Origin: Gordionus sp. m RMFG-2023
Lineage: Eukaryota > Nematomorpha > Gordioida > Chordodea > Parachordodidae
Assembly (NCBI RefSeq): GCF_954871325.1
Contig: NC_088775.1
Coordinates: forward strand, 50,879,561-50,943,560
DNA length: 64,000 bases
Reading direction: 5' to 3'
Shown: positions 52,630 through 64,000 of the stretch, piece after piece
How positions within the stretch are numbered: position 1 is the first letter of the stretch
Layout: each line of letters begins with the position of its first letter
Made by a program: the position numbers and the translations under genes
The notes under the pieces: model-generated
What the model saw: the letters and a program-made list of their open reading frames with translations, nothing else
Databases searched by the model: none
What the model was told of the DNA's origin: nothing

Positions 52630-53165
52630 AAATTTGTATAAAAAATTAAATTTGTAGGCAAAATTCTCCTGCTCCCTCCCACATATATAAACGATGCGGA
52701 ATTAAGAATTCCTATATTTTTTTTACCCCTAATGCAAAATTTTGTAGTAATAACTTTTTCAAAATATCTTAAATAATTTGTAGAAAAAACTATTTTAAAA
52801 TATCTTAAATAAAAAATTTAATTTGCAGGCAAAATTCTCCTAAAAATATCTTAAATATGCGGAATTAAGAATTCCTATATTTTACCACAAAAGAATTAAA
52901 TTTGCAGGCAAAATTCTCCTAAAAATATCTAAAATATGCGGAATTAAGAATTCCTATATTTTACCACAAAAGAATTAAATTCGTAGGCAAAATTCTCCTA
53001 AAAATTTCTTAAATATGCGGAATTAAGAATTCCTATATTTTACAACAAAAAAAATTAAAATTGTAGGCAAAATTCTCCTAAAAATATCTTAAATATGCGG
53101 AATTAAGAATTCCTATATTTTACCACAAAAAAAATTAAATTTGTATGCAAAATTCTCCGCAAGGT
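52630..53165 (-). repeat. Foldback C right-arm subrepeats
   Basis: Five to six inverted units at about 80-base spacing (GCGGAATTAAGAATTCCTAT at about 52,690, 52,858, 52,938, 53,018 and 53,097). More regular than the left arm. Confidence 0.82.
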
Positions 53166-53299
53166 CTAAAATTCGAAAGACTGCATGATACGAAAGGCTA
53201 AAATATAATATTGAAAATAAAAATAACAAAGAATATGATAAATGTGTAATTTGATTGATTTATTGCTTTTTTTACGAGAAAAATATTATAATAACATTA

Positions 53300-53740
53300 C
53301 ATTATAATATATTAAAAAAATGGAAATTTTAAGATCTTTTCAATTTTTTTATTAATTCTTTGAAATAAATTGCGGTTTTAATTTTATTTAAATTTATTAA
53401 TTTTTAATTTATATTTTTAATTAAATTATATTTATTTATTTAAAAAAAATGGAATATAATATATTAAAAAAATGGAAATTTTAAGATCTTTTCAATTTTT
53501 TTATTAATTCTTTGAAATAAATTGCGGTTTTAATTTTATTTAATTTTATTAATTTTTAATTTATATTTTTAATTAAATTATATTTGGTTATTTTAAAAAA
53601 ATGGATTATAATATATCAATTTTTTTATTAATTCTTTGAAATAAATTGCGATTTTAATTTTATTTAATTTCATTAATTTTTAATTTATATTTTTATTTAA
53701 ATTATATTTGGTTATTTTAAAATAATGGAATTTTTAAAAT
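53300..53740 (+). repeat. 150-bp AT tandem repeat, about 2.8 units
   Basis: Unit ATATTAAAAAAATGGAAATT through TTGAAATAAATTGCGGTTTT and TAATTTTTAATTTATA; starts at about 53,308 and 53,460, with a shortened third from 53,600. No gene. Confidence 0.8.
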
Positions 53741-53815
53741 TATATGTATATTCTATTTAAGTTTATTTTCAAAACTAAATTGATAGTAAGTATAACGATA
53801 TTGTGAGTACTGGAT

Positions 53816-54125
53816 TAGGGAAAAGGCTAACATCTTAAACGTATTTTAAGTATATTTATATCATTCTACTCAGAATTAAGTTTCCTATCCAATTATGCTT
53901 AGATGTATTTTTTTACGTTACCGGTTCAAAAAAAAATTTTGTCGCGAAAATGTTCGAAGGGAAAAGGCTAACATCTTAAACGCAATTTTAAGTATTTTTA
54001 TATCATTGAACTCAGAATTAAATTTATTATCCAATTATGCTTATATGTATTTTACGTTTCCGGTTCAAAAAATAATATTTTTGTCGCGAAAATGTTCGAA
54101 GGGAAAAGGTTAACATCTTAAATTT
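53816..54125 (+). repeat. Head-to-head edge of the large satellite
   Basis: Two A-type half-units in the orientation opposite to the main array (GTTCGAAGGGAAAAGGCTAA…). The switch of orientation lies at about 54,125-54,135. These copies are more diverged than those in the array. Confidence 0.85.
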
Positions 54126-57100
54126 AATTTCTAAAATTAATTTTTTGAACCGATAACGTAAAAAATTACATCAAAGCATATTTAGATAGGAAATTTAATT
54201 CTGAGTTCAATGATATAAAAAATTTTTAAATTAAATTTAAGATGTTAGCCTTTTCCCTTCCAACATTTTCGCGACAAAAATATTATTTTTTGAACCGGAA
54301 ACGTAAAAAAATACATCTAAGCATGATTGGATAGGAAATTTAATTCTGATTTCAATGATATAAAAATACTTAAAATTGCGTTTAAGATGTTAGCCTTTTC
54401 TCTTCGAACGTTTTTACCACAAAAATGTTTTTAATATTTATTTTTTAAACCGATAACGTAAAAAATTACATCAAAGCATATTTAGATAGAAAATTTAATT
54501 CTGAGTTCAATGATATAAAAATTTTTAAAATTAAATTTAAGATGTTAGCCTATTCCTTTTGAACATTTTCGCGATAAAAATATTATTTTTTGAACCGGAA
54601 ACGTAAAAAAATTCATATAAGCATAATTGGATAGGAAATTTAATACTGAGTTCAATGATATTAAAATACTTAAAATTGCGTTTAAGATGTTAGCATTTTC
54701 CCTTCGAACGTTTTTACCACAAAAAAGTTTTTAATATTTATTTTTTGAACCGATAACGTAAAAAATTACATCAAAGCATATTTAGATAGAAAATTTAATT
54801 CTGAGTTCAATGATATAAAAATTTTTAAAATTAAATTTAAAATGTTAGCCTTTTCCCTTCGAACATTTTCGCGACAAAAATATTATTTTTTGAACCGGAA
54901 ACGTAAAAAAATACATCTAAGCATAATTGGATAGGAAATTTAATTCTGATTTCAATGATATAAAAATACTTAAAATTGCGTTTAAGATGTTAGCCTTTTC
55001 TCTTCGAACGTTTTTACCACAAAAAAGTTTTTAATATTTATTTTTTGAACCGATAACGTAAAAAATTACATCAAAGCATATTTAGATAGGAAATTTAATT
55101 CTGAATTCAATGATATAAAAATACTTAAAATTGCGTTTAAGATGTTAGCCTTTTCCCTTCGAACGTTTTTACCACAAAAAAATTTTTTTAATTTATTTTT
55201 TGAACCGATAACGTAAAAAATTACATCAAAGCATAATTGGATAGGAAATTTTATTCTGATTTCAATGATATAAAAATACTTAATATTGCGTTTAAGATGT
55301 TAGCCTTTTCCCTTCGAACATTTTCGCGACAAAAATATTATTTTTTGAACCGGAAACGTAAAAAAATACATCTAAGCATAATTGGATAGGAAATTTAATT
55401 CTGAGTTCAATGATATAAAAATACTTAAAATTGCTCTTCCCTTCAAACGTTTTTACCACAAAAAAATTTTTAAATTTTTTTTTGAACCGATAACGTAAAA
55501 AATTACATCAAAGCATATGTAGATAGGAAATTTAATTCTGAGTTCAATGATATAAAAATTTTTAAATTAAATTTAAGATGTTAGCCTTTTCCCTTCGAAC
55601 ATTTTCGCGACAAAAATATCATTTTTTGAACCGGAAACGTAAAAAAATACATCCAAGCATAATTGGATAGGAAATTTAATTCTGAGTTCAATGATATAAA
55701 AATACTTAAAATTGCGTTAAAGATGTTAGCCTTTTCCCTTCGAACATTTTCGCGACAAAAATATTATTTTTTGAACCGGAAACGTAAAAAAATACATCTA
55801 AGCATAATTGGATAGGAAATTTAATTCTGAGTTCAATGATATAAAAATACTTAAAATTGCTCTTCCCTTCAAACGTTTTTACCACAAAAAAATTTTTTAA
55901 ATTAATTTTGTGAACCGATAACGTAAAAAATTACATCAAAGCATATTTACAAAGGAAATTTAATTCTGAGATCAATGATATAAAAAATTTTTAAATTAAA
56001 TTTAAGATGTTAGCCTTTTCCCTTCGAACATTTTCGCGACAAAAATATTATTTTTTGAACCGGAAACGTAAAAAAATACATCTAAGCATAATTGGATAGA
56101 AAAATTAATTCTGAGTTCAATGATATAAAAATACTTAAAATTGCGTTTAAGATGTTAGCCTTTTCTCTTCGAACGTTTTTACCATAAAAATTTTTTAAAT
56201 TAATTTTTTGAACCGATAACGTAAAAAATTACATCAAAGCACATAGGAAATTTAATTCTGAGATCAATGATATAAAAAATTTTTAAATTAAATTTAAGAT
56301 GTTAGCCTTTTCCCTTCGAACATTTTCGCGACAATATTATTTTTTGAACCGGAAACGTAAAAAAATACATCTAAGCATAATTGGATAGGAAATTTAATTC
56401 TGAGTTCAATGATATAAAAATACTTAAAATTGCGTTTAAGATGTTAGCCTTTTCCATTCCAACATTTTCGCGACAAAAATATTATTTTTTGAACCGGAAA
56501 CGTAAAAAAATACATCTAAGTATAATTGGATACGAAATTTAATTCTGATTTCAATGATATAAAAATACTTAAAATTGCGTTTAAGATGTTAGCCTTTTCT
56601 CTTCGAACGTTTTTACCACAAAAATGTTTTTAATATTTATTTTTTAAACCGATAACGTAAAAAATTACATCAAAGCATATTTAGATAGAAAATTTAATTC
56701 TGAGTTCAATGATATAAAAATTTTTAAAATTAAATTTAAGATGTTAGCCTTTTCCCTTCGAACATTTTCGCGACAAAAATATTATTTTTTGAACCGGAAA
56801 CGTAAAAAAATTCATATAAGCATAATTGGATAGGAAATTTAATTCTGAGTTCAATGATATAAAAATACTTAAAATTGCGTTTGAGATGTTAGCCTTTTCT
56901 CTTCGAACGTTTTCAAACAAAAATGTTTTTAATATTTATTTTTTAAACCGATAACGTTAAAAATTACATCAAAGCATATTTAGATAGGAAATTTAATTCT
57001 GAGTTCAATGATATAAAAATTTTTTTAATTAAATTTAAGATGTTAGCCTTTTCCCTTCGAACATTTTCGCGACAAAAATATTATTTTTTGAACCGGAAAC

Positions 57101-60100
57101 GTAAAAAAAAACATCTAAGCATAATTGGATAGGAAATTTAATTCTGAGTTCAATGATATAAAAATACTTAAAATTGCTCTTTCCTTCGAACTTTTTTACC
57201 ACAAAAAAATTTTTAAAATTTATTTTTTTAACCGATAAGGTAAAAAATTACATCAAAGCATATTTAGATAGGAAATTTATTTTTGAGATCAATGATATAA
57301 AAATTTTTAAAATTAAATTTAAGATGTTAGCCTTTTCCTTTCGAACATTTTCGCGATAAAAATATTATTTTTTGAACCGGAAACGTAAAAAAATCCATCC
57401 AAGCATAATTGGATAGGAAATTTAATTCTGAGTTCAATGATATTAAAATACTTAAAATTGCTTTAAGATGTTAGCATTTTCCCATCGAACGTTTTTACCA
57501 CAAAAAATTTTTTTTAATTTATTTTTTGAACCGATAACGTAAAAAATTACATCAAAGCATATTTAGATAGGAAATTTAATTCTGAGTTCAATGATATAAA
57601 AATTTTTTAAATTAAATTTAAGATGTTAGCCTTTTCCCTTCGAACATTTTCGCGATAAAAATATTATTTTTTGAACCGGAAACGTAAAAAAATACATCTA
57701 AGCATAATTGGATAGGAAACTTAATTCTGAGTTCAATGATATAAAAATACTTCTAATTGCGTTTGAGATGTTAGCCTTTTCTCTTCGAACGTTTTTAATA
57801 CAATAATGTATTTAATATTTATTTTTTAAACCGATAACGTAAAAAATTACATCAAAGCATATTTAGATAGGAAATTTAATTCTGAGTTCAATGATATAAA
57901 AATTTTTAAAATTAAATTTAAGATGTTAGCCTTTTCCCTCCGAACATTTTCGCGACAAAAATATTATTTTTTGAACCGGAAACGTAAAAAAATACATCTA
58001 AGCATAATTGGATAGGAAATTTAATTCTGAGTTCAATGATATAAAAATTTTTAAAATTGCGTTTGAGATGTTAGCCTTTTCTCTTCGAACGTTTTTAATA
58101 CAAAAATGTTTTTAATATTTATTTTTTAAACCGATAACGTAAAAAATTACATCAAAGCATATTTAGATAGGAAATTTAATTCTGAGTTCAATGATATAAA
58201 AAATTTTAAAATTAAATTTAAGATGTTAGCCTTTTCCCTCCGAACATTTTCGCGACAAAAATATTATTTTTTGAACCGGAAACGTAAAAAAATACATCTA
58301 AGCATAATTGGATAGGAAATTTAATTCTGAGTTCAATGATATAAAAATACTTAAAATTGCGTTTGAGATGTTAGCCTTTTCCCTTCGAACGTTTTTACCA
58401 CAAAAAAATTTTTTTAATTTATTTTTTGAACCGATAACGTAAAAAATTACATCAAAGCATATTTAGATAGGAAATTTAATTCTGAGTTTAATGATATAAA
58501 AATTTTTAAAATTAAATTTAAGATGTTAGGCTTTTCCCTCCGAACATTTTCGCGACAAAAATATTATTTTTTGAACCGGAAACGTAAAAAAATACATCTA
58601 AGCATAATTGGATAGGAAATTTAATTCTGAGTTCAATGATATAAAAATACTTAAAATTGCGTTTAAGATGTTAGCCTTTTCTCTTCGAACGTTTTTACCT
58701 CAAAAAAGTTTTTAATATTGATTTTTTGAACCGATAACGTAAAAAATTACATCAAAGCATATTTAGATAGGAAATTTAATTCTGAGTTCAATGATATAAA
58801 AATTTTTAAAATTAAATTTAAGATGTTAGCCTTTTCCCTCCGAACATTTTCGCGACAAAAATATTATTTTTTGAACCGGAAACGTAAAAAAATACATCTA
58901 AGCATAATTGGATAGGAAACTTAATTCTGAGTTCAATGATATAAAAATACTTAAAATTGCGTTTGAGATGTTAGCCTTTTCTCTTCAAACGTTTTTACCA
59001 CAAAAAAGTTTTTAATATTGATTTTTTGAACCGATAACGTAAAAAATTACATCAAAGCATATTTAGATAGGAAATTTAATTCTGAGTTTAATGATATAAA
59101 AATTTTTAAAATTAAATTTAAGATGTTAGGCTTTTCCCTCCGAACATTTTCGCGACAAAAATATTATTTTTTGAACCGGAAACGTAAAAAAATACATCTA
59201 AGCATAATTGGATAGGAAATTTAATTCTGAGTTCAATGATATAAAAATACTTAAAATTGCGTTTAAGATGTTAACCATTTCCCTTCCAACGTTTTTACTA
59301 CAAAAAAATTTTTTTAATTTATTTTTTGAACCGATAACGTAAAAAATTACATCAAAGCATATTTAGATAGGAAATTTAATTCTGAGTTTAATGATATAAA
59401 AATTTTTAAAATTAAATTTAAGATGTTAGCCTTTTCCTTCCGAACATTTTCGCGACAAAAATATTATTTTTTGAACCGGAAACGTAAAAAAATACATCTA
59501 AGCATAATTGGATAGGAAATTTAATTCTGAGTTCAATGATATAAAAATACTTAAAATTGCGTTTAAGATGTTAGCCTTTTCCCTTCGAACGTTTTTACCA
59601 CAAAAAAATTTTTTTAATTTATTTTTTGAACCGATAACGTAAAAAATTACATCAAAGCATATTTAGATAGGAAATTTAATTCTGAGATCAATGATATAAA
59701 AATACTTAAAATTGCGTTTAAGATGTTAGCCTTTTCTCTTCGAACGTTTTTAATACAAAAATGTTTTTAATATTTATTTTTTAAACCGATAACGTAAAAA
59801 ATTACATCAAAGCATATTTAGATAGGAAATTTAATTCTGAGTTCAATGATATAAAAATTTTTAAAATTAAATTTAAGATGTTAGCCTTTTCCCTTCGAAC
59901 ATTTTCGCGACAAAAATATTATTTTTTGAACCGGAAACGTAAAAAAATACATCTAAGCATAATTGGATAGAAAATTTTATTCTGATTTCAATGATATAAA
60001 AATACTTAAAATTGCGTTTAAGATGTTAGCCTTTTCTCTTCGAACGTTTTTACCACAAAAATGTTTTTAATATTTATTTTTTAAACCGATAACGTAAAAA

Positions 60101-63100
60101 ATTACATCAAAGCATATTTAGATAGGAAATTTAATTCTGAGATCAATGATATAAAAATTTTTAAAATTAAATTTAAGATGTTAGCCTTTTCCCTTCGAAC
60201 ATTTTCGCGACAAAAATATTATTTTTTGAACCGGAAACGTAAAAAAATACATCTAAGCATAATTGGATAGGAAATTTAATTCTGAGTTCAATGATATAAA
60301 AATACTTAAAATTGCTCTTCCCTTCAAACGTTTTTACCACAAAAAAATTTTTTAAATTAATTTTTTGAACCGATAACGTAAAAAATTACATCAAAGCATA
60401 TTTACATAGGAAATTTAATTCTGAGATCAATGATATAAAAAATTTTTAAATTAAATTTAAGATGTTAGCCTTTTCCCTTCGAACATTTTCGCGACAAAAA
60501 TATTATTTTTTGAACCGGAAACGTAAAAAAATACATCTAAGCATAATTGGATAGGAAATTTAATTCTGAGTTCAATGATATAAAAATACTTAAAATTGCT
60601 CTTCCCTTCAAACGTTTTTACCACAAAAAAATTTTTTAAATTAATTTTTTGAACCGATAACGTAAAAAATTACATCAAAGCATATTTACATAGGAAATTT
60701 AATTCTGAGATCAATGATATAAAAAATTTTTAAATTAAATTTAAGATGTTAGCCTTTTCCCTTCGAACATTTTCGCGACAAAAATATTATTTTTTGAACC
60801 GGAAACGTAAAAAAATACATCTAAGCATAATTGGATAGAAAAATTAATTCTGAGTTCAATGATATAAAAATACTTAAAATTGCGTTTAAGATGTTAGCCT
60901 TTTCTCTTCGAACGTTTTTACCATAAAAATTTTTTAAATTAATTTTTTGAACCGATAACGTAAAAAATTACATCAAAGCACATAGGAAATTTAATTCTGA
61001 GATCAATGATATAAAAAATTTTTAAATTAAATTTAAGATGTTAGCCTTTTCCCTTCGAACATTTTCGCGACAAAAATATTATTTTTTGAACCGGAAACGT
61101 AAAAAATACATCTAAGCATAATTGGATAGGAAATTTAATTCTGAGTTCAATGATATAAAAATACTTAAAATTGCGATTAAGATGTTAGCCTTTTCCCTTC
61201 GAACGTTTTTACCACAAAAATTTTTTTAATTTATTTTTTGAACCGATAACGTAAAAAATTACATCAAAGCATATTTAGATAGGAAATTTAATTCTGAGAT
61301 CAATGATATAAAAATACTTAAAATTGCGTTTAAGAAGTTAGCCTTTTCCCTTCGAACGTTTTTACCACAAAAAAATTTTTTTAATTTTTTTTTGAACCGA
61401 TAACGTAAAAAATTACATCAAAGCATATGTAGATAGGAAATTTAATTCTGAGTTCAATGATATAAAAATTTTTAAATTAAATTTAAGATGTTAGCCTTTT
61501 CCCTTCGAACATTTTCGCGACAAAAATATCATTTTTTGAACCGGAAACGTAAAAAAATACATCTAAGCATAATTGGATAGGAAATTTAATTCTGAGTTCA
61601 ATGATATAAAAATACTTAAAATTGCGATTAAGATGTTAGCCTTTTCCCTTCGAACGTTTTTACCACAAAAATTTTTTTAATTTATTTTTTGAACCGATAA
61701 CGTAAAAAATTACATCAAAGCATATTTAGATAGGAAATTTAATTCTGAGTTCAATGATATAAAAATACTTAAAATTGCGTTTAAGATGTTAGCCTTTTCC
61801 CTTCGAACGTTTTTACCACAAAAAAATTTTTTAATTTATTTTTTGAACCGATAACTTAAAAAATTACATCAAAGCATATTTAGATAGGAAATTTAATTCT
61901 GAGGTCAATGATATAAAAATTTTTAAAATTAAATTTAAGATGTTAGCCTTTTCCCTTCGAACATTTTCGCGACAAAAATATTATTTTTTGAACCAAAAAC
62001 GTAAAAAAATACATCTAAGCATAATTGGATAGGAAATTTAATTCTGAGTTCAACGATATAAAAATACTTAAAATTGCGTTTAAGAAGTTAGCCTTTTCCC
62101 TTCGAACGTTTTTACCACAAAAAAATTTTTTAATTTATTTTTTGAACCGATAACTTAAAAAATTACATCAAAGCATATTTAGATAGGAAATTTAATTCTG
62201 AGATCAATGATATAAAAATTTTTAAAATTAAATTTAAGATGTTAGCCTTTTCCCTTCGAACATTTTCGCGACAAAAATATTATTTTTTGAACCGGAAACG
62301 TAAAAAAATACATCTATGCATAATTGGATAGGAAATTTAATTCTGAGTTCAATGATATAAAAATACTTAAAATTGCGTTTATGATGTTAGCCTTTTCCCT
62401 TCGAACGTTTTTACCACAAAAAAATTTTTTAATTTATTTTTTGAACCGATAACTTAAAAAATTACATCAAAGCATATTTAGATAGGAAATTTAATTCTGA
62501 GATCAATGATATAAAAATTTTTAAAATTAAATTTAAGATGTTAGCCTTTTCCCTTCGAACATTTTCGCGACAAAAATATTATTTTTTGAACCGGAAACGT
62601 AAAAAAATACATCTAAGCATAATTGGATAGGAAATTTAATTCTGAGTTCAATGATATAAAAATTAAAATTGCTCTTCCCTTCAAACGTTTTTACCACAAA
62701 AAAATTTTTTAAATTTTTTTTTGAACCGATAACGTAAAAAATTACATCAAAGCATATGTAGATAGGAAATTTAATTCTGAGTTCAATGATATAAAAATTT
62801 TTAAATTAAATTTAAGATGTTAGCCTTTTCCCTTCGAACATTTTCGCGACAAAAATATTATTTTTTAAACCGGAAACGTAAAAAAATACATCTAAGCATA
62901 ATTGGATAGGAAATTTAATTCTGAGTTCAATGATATAAAAATACTTAAAATTGCTCTTCCCTTCAAACGTTTTTACCACAAAAAAATTTTTTAAATTTTT
63001 TTTTGAACCGATAACGTAAAAAATTACATCAAAGCATATGTAGATAGGAAATTTAATTCTGAGTTCAATGATATAAAAATTTTTAAATTAAATTTAAGAT

Positions 63101-64000
63101 GTTAGCCTTTTCCCTTCGAACATTTTCGCGACAAAAATATCATTTTTTGAACCGGAAACGTAAAAAAATACATCCAAGCATAATTGGATAGGAAATTTAA
63201 TTCTGAGTTCAATGATATAAAAATACTTAAAATTGCGTTAAAGATGTTAGCCTTTTCCCTTCGAACATTTTCGCGACAAAAATATTATTTTTTGAACCGG
63301 AAACGTAAAAAAATACATCTAAGCATAATTGGATAGGAAATTTAATTCTGAGTTCAATGATATAAAAATACTTAAAATTGCTCTTCCCTTCAAACGTTTT
63401 TACCACAAAAAAATTTTTTAAATTAATTTTTTGAACCGATAACGTAAAAAATTACATCAAAGCATATTTACATAGGAAATTTAATTCTGAGATCAATGAT
63501 ATAAAAAATTTTTAAATTAAATTTAAGATGTTAGCCTTTTCCCTTCGAACATTTTCGCGACAAAAATATTATTTTTTGAACCGGAAACGTAAAAAAATAC
63601 ATCTAAGCATAATTGGATAGGAAATTTAATTCTGAGTTCAATGATATAAAAATACTTAAAATTGCGTTTAAGATGTTAGCCTTTTCTCTTCGAACGTTTT
63701 TACCACAAAAATGTTTTTAATATTTATTTTTTAAACCGATAACGTAAAAAATTACATCAAACCATATTTAGATAGAAAATTTAATTCTGAGTTCAATGAT
63801 ATAAAAATTTTTAAAATTAAATTTAAGATGTTAGCCTATTCCTTTCGAACATTTTCGCGATAAAAATATTATTTTTTGAACCGGAAACGTAAAAAAATTC
63901 ATATAAGCATAATTGGATAGGAAATTTAATTCTGAGTTCAATGATATAAAAATACTTAAAATTGCGTTTGAGATGTTAGCCTTTTCTCTTCGAACGTTTT
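54126..64000 (-). repeat. Large dimeric satellite, 300-bp unit, about 33 copies
   Basis: Each 300-bp unit has an A half of about 145 bp (CTTCGAACATTTTCGCGAC, TTTTTGAACCGGAAACGT, CATCTAAGCATAATTGGATA) and a B half of about 155 bp (CTTCGAACGTTTTTACCAC, TTTTTGAACCGATAACGT, CATCAAAGCATATTTAGATA). Both halves share AGGAAATTTAATTCTGAG and TCAATGATATAAAAAT. In 57.8-59.7 kb the period is exactly 300. Occasional AA and BB neighbours and shared block variants show unequal exchange. The array leaves the window. No gene lies in it; short ORFs there are chance. Confidence 0.95.

Larger units (their letters stand above)
51815..53165. mobile_element. Foldback element C with Merlin-like centre
   Basis: Left arm (51,815-52,170) and inverted right arm (52,630-53,165) are built of units of about 80 bp, each with GGAGAATTTTGCCTACAAAT, an A/T part, and the palindrome GGAATTCTTAATTCC (or its complement). 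The middle (52,235-52,440) encodes the end of a Merlin-type transposase. The outer right tip is GCAAAATTCTCC. Target duplications are not clear, since each arm has several possible tips. Confidence 0.75.

Noticed and set aside
53895-54113. 72-codon ORF at the satellite edge
   Set aside because: It is made of satellite repeats, and the same reading is not kept in other units.

Overview
This window is AT-rich eukaryotic DNA made almost entirely of transposable elements, their relics and satellite DNA. I find no convincing host gene, tRNA or rRNA. The mix of Ty3-type LTR elements, DIRS-like and restriction-like-endonuclease LINE retroelements, hAT, piggyBac and Merlin-type DNA transposons, together with two very short GT-AG introns (42 and 50 nt) inside transposase genes, suggests a compact-intron, TE-rich unicellular eukaryote such as an early-diverging fungus or a transposon-rich microsporidian. 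That placement is an inference and is not proved by any host gene here.

Layout. 1-2.4 kb: minus-strand DIRS-like retroelement (gag and reverse transcriptase), cut by the window edge. 2.4-6.9 kb: broken hAT transposase interrupted by other elements and by a DIRS-type 3' end. 7,334-17,173: complete but decayed minus-strand Ty3 element with two LTRs, 5-bp target duplication, primer site, polypurine tract, gag, protease, RT, RNase H, integrase and a 3' zinc-knuckle ORF, with a foldback element nested in its 3' spacer. 17.9-24.9 kb: large composite foldback structure carrying a hAT-type insertion. 25.3-27.6 kb: second hAT-type insertion, a lysine-rich ORF, gag relics and an empty-site copy of the Ty3 target. 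28.5-31.3 kb: minus-strand LINE with reverse transcriptase and restriction-like endonuclease. 33-37 kb: a nearly intact piggyBac element flanked by TTAA, an inverted truncated piggyBac arm and the 3' end of a hAT. 37.1-51.0 kb: a second Ty3 element split by an inversion; its 5' half is on minus (37.97-39.67 kb) and its 3' half on plus (46.29-51.03 kb). Between the halves lie a second LINE with a hAT inserted in its RT, and blocks of a 120-bp satellite. 51.8-53.2 kb: foldback element with a Merlin-type transposase relic in its centre. 53.8-64.0 kb: about 10 kb of satellite with a 300-bp dimeric unit, running off the right edge.

The genes do not form pathways; each serves mobility of its own element. 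The nesting order can be read directly: foldback inside Ty3, hAT inside LINE, hAT inside a repeat duplicated nearby, piggyBac inside satellite, and an inversion through the second Ty3. The best-supported observations are the insertions with matching target-site duplications, the split Ty3 whose two outer LTR flanks carry the same 5-bp duplication and whose reading frames meet in phase, the two short introns, and the dimeric satellite.
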